Shown: piece after piece, positions 15,214 through 17,306 of the stretch | Position numbering within the stretch: position 1 is the first letter of the stretch | Layout of the letters: each line of letters opens with the position of its first letter | Assembly (NCBI GenBank): GCA_030696435.1 | Contig: JAUYSF010000450.1 | Location: forward strand, 1 to 17,306 | Length of the DNA stretch: 17,306 nucleotides | Origin: Desulfoprunum sp. | GTDB taxonomy: Bacteria > Desulfobacterota > Desulfobulbia > Desulfobulbales > Desulfocapsaceae | Reading direction: 5' to 3' | The notes under the pieces: generated by a model | The model's input: only the letters and a program-made list of their open reading frames with translations | What the model was told of the DNA's origin: nothing | Databases searched by the model: none | Program-made: the position numbers and the translations under genes

Positions 15214-15247
15214 TTCTCTCACAAGAGCATTTCTTGATATGAGAGAA
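15214..15247. repeat. Long hairpin in the divergent cyclase/HD intergenic region
   Basis: TTCTCTCA (15214-15221) pairs with TGAGAGAA (15240-15247). Inside it CAAGA pairs with TCTTG around GCATT, with a 3-nt bulge. No T-run follows. It is the clearest structure in the 412-nt stretch between the two divergent genes (15000-15411), which holds no gene I can support. It may be a shared operator or an RNA leader element. Confidence 0.4.
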
Positions 15248-15411
15248 TTCCTCAAACAACTTTAGGAATCAACTATGAGACAGAAGTGATCTGAGGTATA
15301 TCTCTTATGCGTATGTTTTTATGCACGTATTGAATATTTCAGAATAATCAGTGATAGTAATTTCATCCCTCGCCATTGATTTGTTAACCTCAAGAGGATA
15401 GGATAGATGCC

Positions 15412-16317
15412 ATGGATACTCATCACATGACAGAAATATTTGAGGGTGACAAACACGGGGATTCCCACGAGGAAATCCTCCAAATCGCCCTCCTTATTCA
15501 CCCCAGCGTGGACTGTGCGCTAATTTCTCAGGCACATGAAGATCTGACAAGGATCTATTCAGGCACCTTCCCTGGATTTCGGCTCAGCAGTCCCAAATAT
15601 CACAACCTGCGCCATGCTCGCCTGGTCGCCCTCGCCGCTGTTCGGCTTTTTCACGGTCTCTGGTGTGAAGGGAAGACTTTTTCGCCGGAGACCGTAACCC
15701 AGGGCCTTTTGAGCGCCTTTTTTCACGATACCGGCATGTTGTTGACGGATTCCGACACGGCCCTAACGGGTTCGGAATATTTCAAATACCACGAAGAACG
15801 ATCCGTCACTTTTGTACAAAGGTATATCGAATCATCGACAATCCCCACATTCTACGCAGGCAATTGTGCCCTCATTATCCGTTGTACTGATCTCAACCGC
15901 GATCCCAGGACATTTGCCTTTCCTTCTGAGGAAATCCGTCTAGCTGGACAGGTAGTAGGGTCGGCCGACATCCTTGCGCAGATGGCGGATCGGTATTATC
16001 TGGAATGCCTTCCCCTGCTTTTTCAGGAACAAAAAGATGGAGACGCCCACAAGCATGATTCTCCCCTGGAACTCATGCAACGCACAGCGCAGTTTTATCA
16101 TACCACTATAACCGAGCGGTTACAGATCGTCTTTGATGATATTTCCCGGGCCATGTACAGCCATTTTCGAGAACGCTGGAACATTGAGGGAGATTTCTAC
16201 TCAAATTCTATCCGGAAAAATGTCGCCTACCTCGAAACAATCATAGCTAGATGCAAGTCGGAACAGGATTGTCTCAAGAGACATCTCAGACGCACTCCTC
16301 CTGCCCATTCCTCCTGA
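15412..16317 (+). CDS. HD-domain phosphohydrolase, resembling cyclic-nucleotide phosphodiesterases
   Basis: The 301-residue product carries a metal-dependent HD domain at about 55-190. It reads YHNLRHARLV at 63-72, then H105-D106 in AFFHDTGM, H127-E128 further on and D186 in GSADILAQMADR. The YHNxxH...HD...D pattern is that of class I cyclic-nucleotide phosphodiesterases, which hydrolyse cAMP or cGMP, more than of HD-GYP or (p)ppGpp hydrolases. No membrane segment or sensor domain is visible; the C-terminal 100 residues are helical and charged. AGGAT lies 7 nt before ATG 15412. The gene is divergent from an adenylate cyclase, so degrading cAMP is a natural guess. Other HD substrates such as nucleotides remain possible. 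It ends 49 nt from a convergent small gene. Confidence 0.8.
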   Translation: MDTHHMTEIFEGDKHGDSHEEILQIALLIHPSVDCALISQAHEDLTRIYSGTFPGFRLSSPKYHNLRHARLVALAAVRLFHGLWCEGKTFSPETVTQGLLSAFFHDTGMLLTDSDTALTGSEYFKYHEERSVTFVQRYIESSTIPTFYAGNCALIIRCTDLNRDPRTFAFPSEEIRLAGQVVGSADILAQMADRYYLECLPLLFQEQKDGDAHKHDSPLELMQRTAQFYHTTITERLQIVFDDISRAMYSHFRERWNIEGDFYSNSIRKNVAYLETIIARCKSEQDCLKRHLRRTPPAHSS

Positions 16318-16366
16318 ACTATCCCCTGCAGGCAGTCTTATTCTGAAGAATAATCCTTCAAAGACC

Positions 16367-16570
16367 TCATTTTTGCCTTGGATCATGGCCTGTTTCAAAC
16401 ATTTCAAAAAGATCATAAAAGAGCCGTGTCACCGCACTGAAATGGGTGACAGAACCCGAACTAGCATAGGCCTTGGTCAACTCCAGGGCCTTGAGAAAAC
16501 TCTCCTGACTCTCAGATGTCTGCGGTGCCTTGAGGGCCTGCACCAACCTCTGACCAATATCTTCGTTCAT
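16367..16570 (-). CDS. Small hypothetical protein (67 residues)
   Basis: The start is ATG 16570, with AGGAG nine nt upstream; an open frame extending to 16672 lacks a ribosome site, so I exclude it. The product, MNEDIGQRLVQALKAPQT..., is mildly acidic and probably helical (LVQALKAP, FLKALELTKAY, LFYDLFEMF), with no membrane segment or Cys. I recognise no family. It lies convergent to the HD gene and in the same direction as the next unknown gene, 286 nt away. The 286-nt gap between them contains a poorer open frame (16593-16820) that I do not accept. Confidence 0.55.
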   Translation of the reverse strand: MNEDIGQRLVQALKAPQTSESQESFLKALELTKAYASSGSVTHFSAVTRLFYDLFEMFETGHDPRQK

Positions 16571-16856
16571 TTCAAATCGCTCCTTTCGCGTTTTATAGAG
16601 ACAACCATTTTTTCTGTTGACCGCTTTTGGCCGCCGCATTATCCAGGCACACCGGACTTTCAGAATCTTCAAGAATAGCTAAAGAGAAGGCGTTTCCTTG
16701 TTCCATGACCGGCCACAGGAGGGAGAGAGATGGTTCATTTTCATCTCGTTGCCGATAAATACAGCACACTCTCTTTGTCAGATGGTGCATTGAAAGAGAT
16801 CTCTTGCGAGCGAAACACAATATTTATTTAATCAGAACTCCCCCCATGATAGACAA

Positions 16857-17180
16857 CTACCTCTGCGAGACATGGCACCCATGTCTGGTCCAGCCATCAA
16901 ATTGCGCAGCAATACCGAATTGTTCAGCCTTCTGATAAAGGGAGTGGAAATGGGACTGGAGATTGGCAAGCTGTTTGGGACTCATTCTGAGGACCCGTTT
17001 GAATTGGACTATTTTCCAGTGCTGACGAGCTACATACCGACTACTCCTTGCCCTTCCAACCTCCTCGGTATCGGCAAAAACCATCACTGTGGCAATAGCA
17101 CCGGCCAATTCCTGTACCTGATTGTTCTGTGTTGTTGGCTGGACTTCGAACTGATAAAAGACTGGATAAATTGTCACCAT
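16857..17180 (-). CDS. Conserved-looking hypothetical protein (107 residues)
   Basis: ATG 17180 has an excellent AGGAAGGA site 6 nt upstream. The 107-residue product starts MVTIYPVFYQFEVQPTT and has no membrane segment. It has an alpha/beta look, with strands such as IATVMVFAD and a helix KQLANLQSHFHSLYQKAEQFG, and ends with a WTRHGCHVSQR tail. I recall small proteins of this style in deltaproteobacteria but cannot name a family with confidence. A hairpin (GTAAAGGAA/TTCCTTAC, near 17194-17214) lies in its leader just before the ribosome site and could influence translation. Confidence 0.65.
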   Translation of the reverse strand: MVTIYPVFYQFEVQPTTQNNQVQELAGAIATVMVFADTEEVGRARSSRYVARQHWKIVQFKRVLRMSPKQLANLQSHFHSLYQKAEQFGIAAQFDGWTRHGCHVSQR

Positions 17181-17273
17181 AGTCAGTCCTTCCTGGTAAG
17201 GAACAATTTCCTTTACAAAAAAACCCGAAAAATATCAGCCTCCACAATATCATGCTGGATGTTACCGGACAAC

Positions 17274-17306
17274 AAAAAACCCGCAATCCTTTTCAGGGTG
17301 CGGGTT
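17274..17306 (-). terminator. Intrinsic terminator of a minus-strand gene beyond the right edge
   Basis: On the minus strand AACCCGC (17306-17300) pairs perfectly with GCGGGTT (17284-17278), and a T-run (17279-17274) follows. It reads from the right, so it ends a transcript from outside the window and separates it from the gene at 17180. Confidence 0.8.

Noticed and set aside
16593..16820. A 75-codon minus-strand frame
   Set aside because: No ribosome site, odd composition, and no domain; it fills a gap between two better-supported small genes.

Overview
The window looks like a chromosomal segment of a sulfate-reducer-like deltaproteobacterium (Desulfobacterota, perhaps Desulfobulbales). That placement is inferred from protein style and gene content: a fused IspDF, a selenocysteine-containing SelD, a C4 zinc-ribbon coiled-coil protein next to a Nif3-like gene and rnpB, and a dense set of sigma-54, GGDEF and GAF signalling proteins. 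I see no insertion sequence, phage gene, CRISPR array or attachment site.

Left part (1-8600) is mostly housekeeping. A membrane protein resembling the N-terminal half of an M48-type peptidase runs off the left edge on the minus strand. Then come, on the plus strand, a CAT-anticodon tRNA with its own promoter and a downstream terminator, a Nif3-like metal protein, a zinc-ribbon coiled-coil protein, RNase P RNA, the isoprenoid enzyme IspDF and an M20 peptidase of the PepT-like type. selD follows on the minus strand, tail to tail with the peptidase. Its usual open frame would be called too short: the true gene starts at 6819 and reads through an in-frame TGA (6769-6771) that must be selenocysteine, residue 17. 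purF follows on the plus strand behind a long leader holding a strong terminator hairpin.

Right part (8600-17306) is a signalling region. On the minus strand lie a REC-GGDEF regulator and, upstream of it, a GAF/AAA+/Fis sigma-54 activator. Divergent from the activator is a long non-coding stretch with a perfect 9-bp palindrome, GTGACAAC repeats 32 bp apart, and a near-consensus -24/-12 sigma-54 promoter at 11699-11715. That promoter faces two small unrecognised genes (43 and about 77 residues). Next is a large membrane-anchored triple-GAF class III adenylate cyclase (minus), and divergent from it an HD-domain protein whose HNxxH...HD pattern resembles cyclic-nucleotide phosphodiesterases. Two small conserved-looking unknown genes and a minus-strand terminator close the window.

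Together the right part reads as a possible second-messenger module: a cAMP synthase, a candidate hydrolase, a candidate c-di-GMP synthase, and a GAF-bearing enhancer-binding protein placed to drive small proteins from a sigma-54 promoter. The individual domains are visible in the sequence; the wiring is inference.
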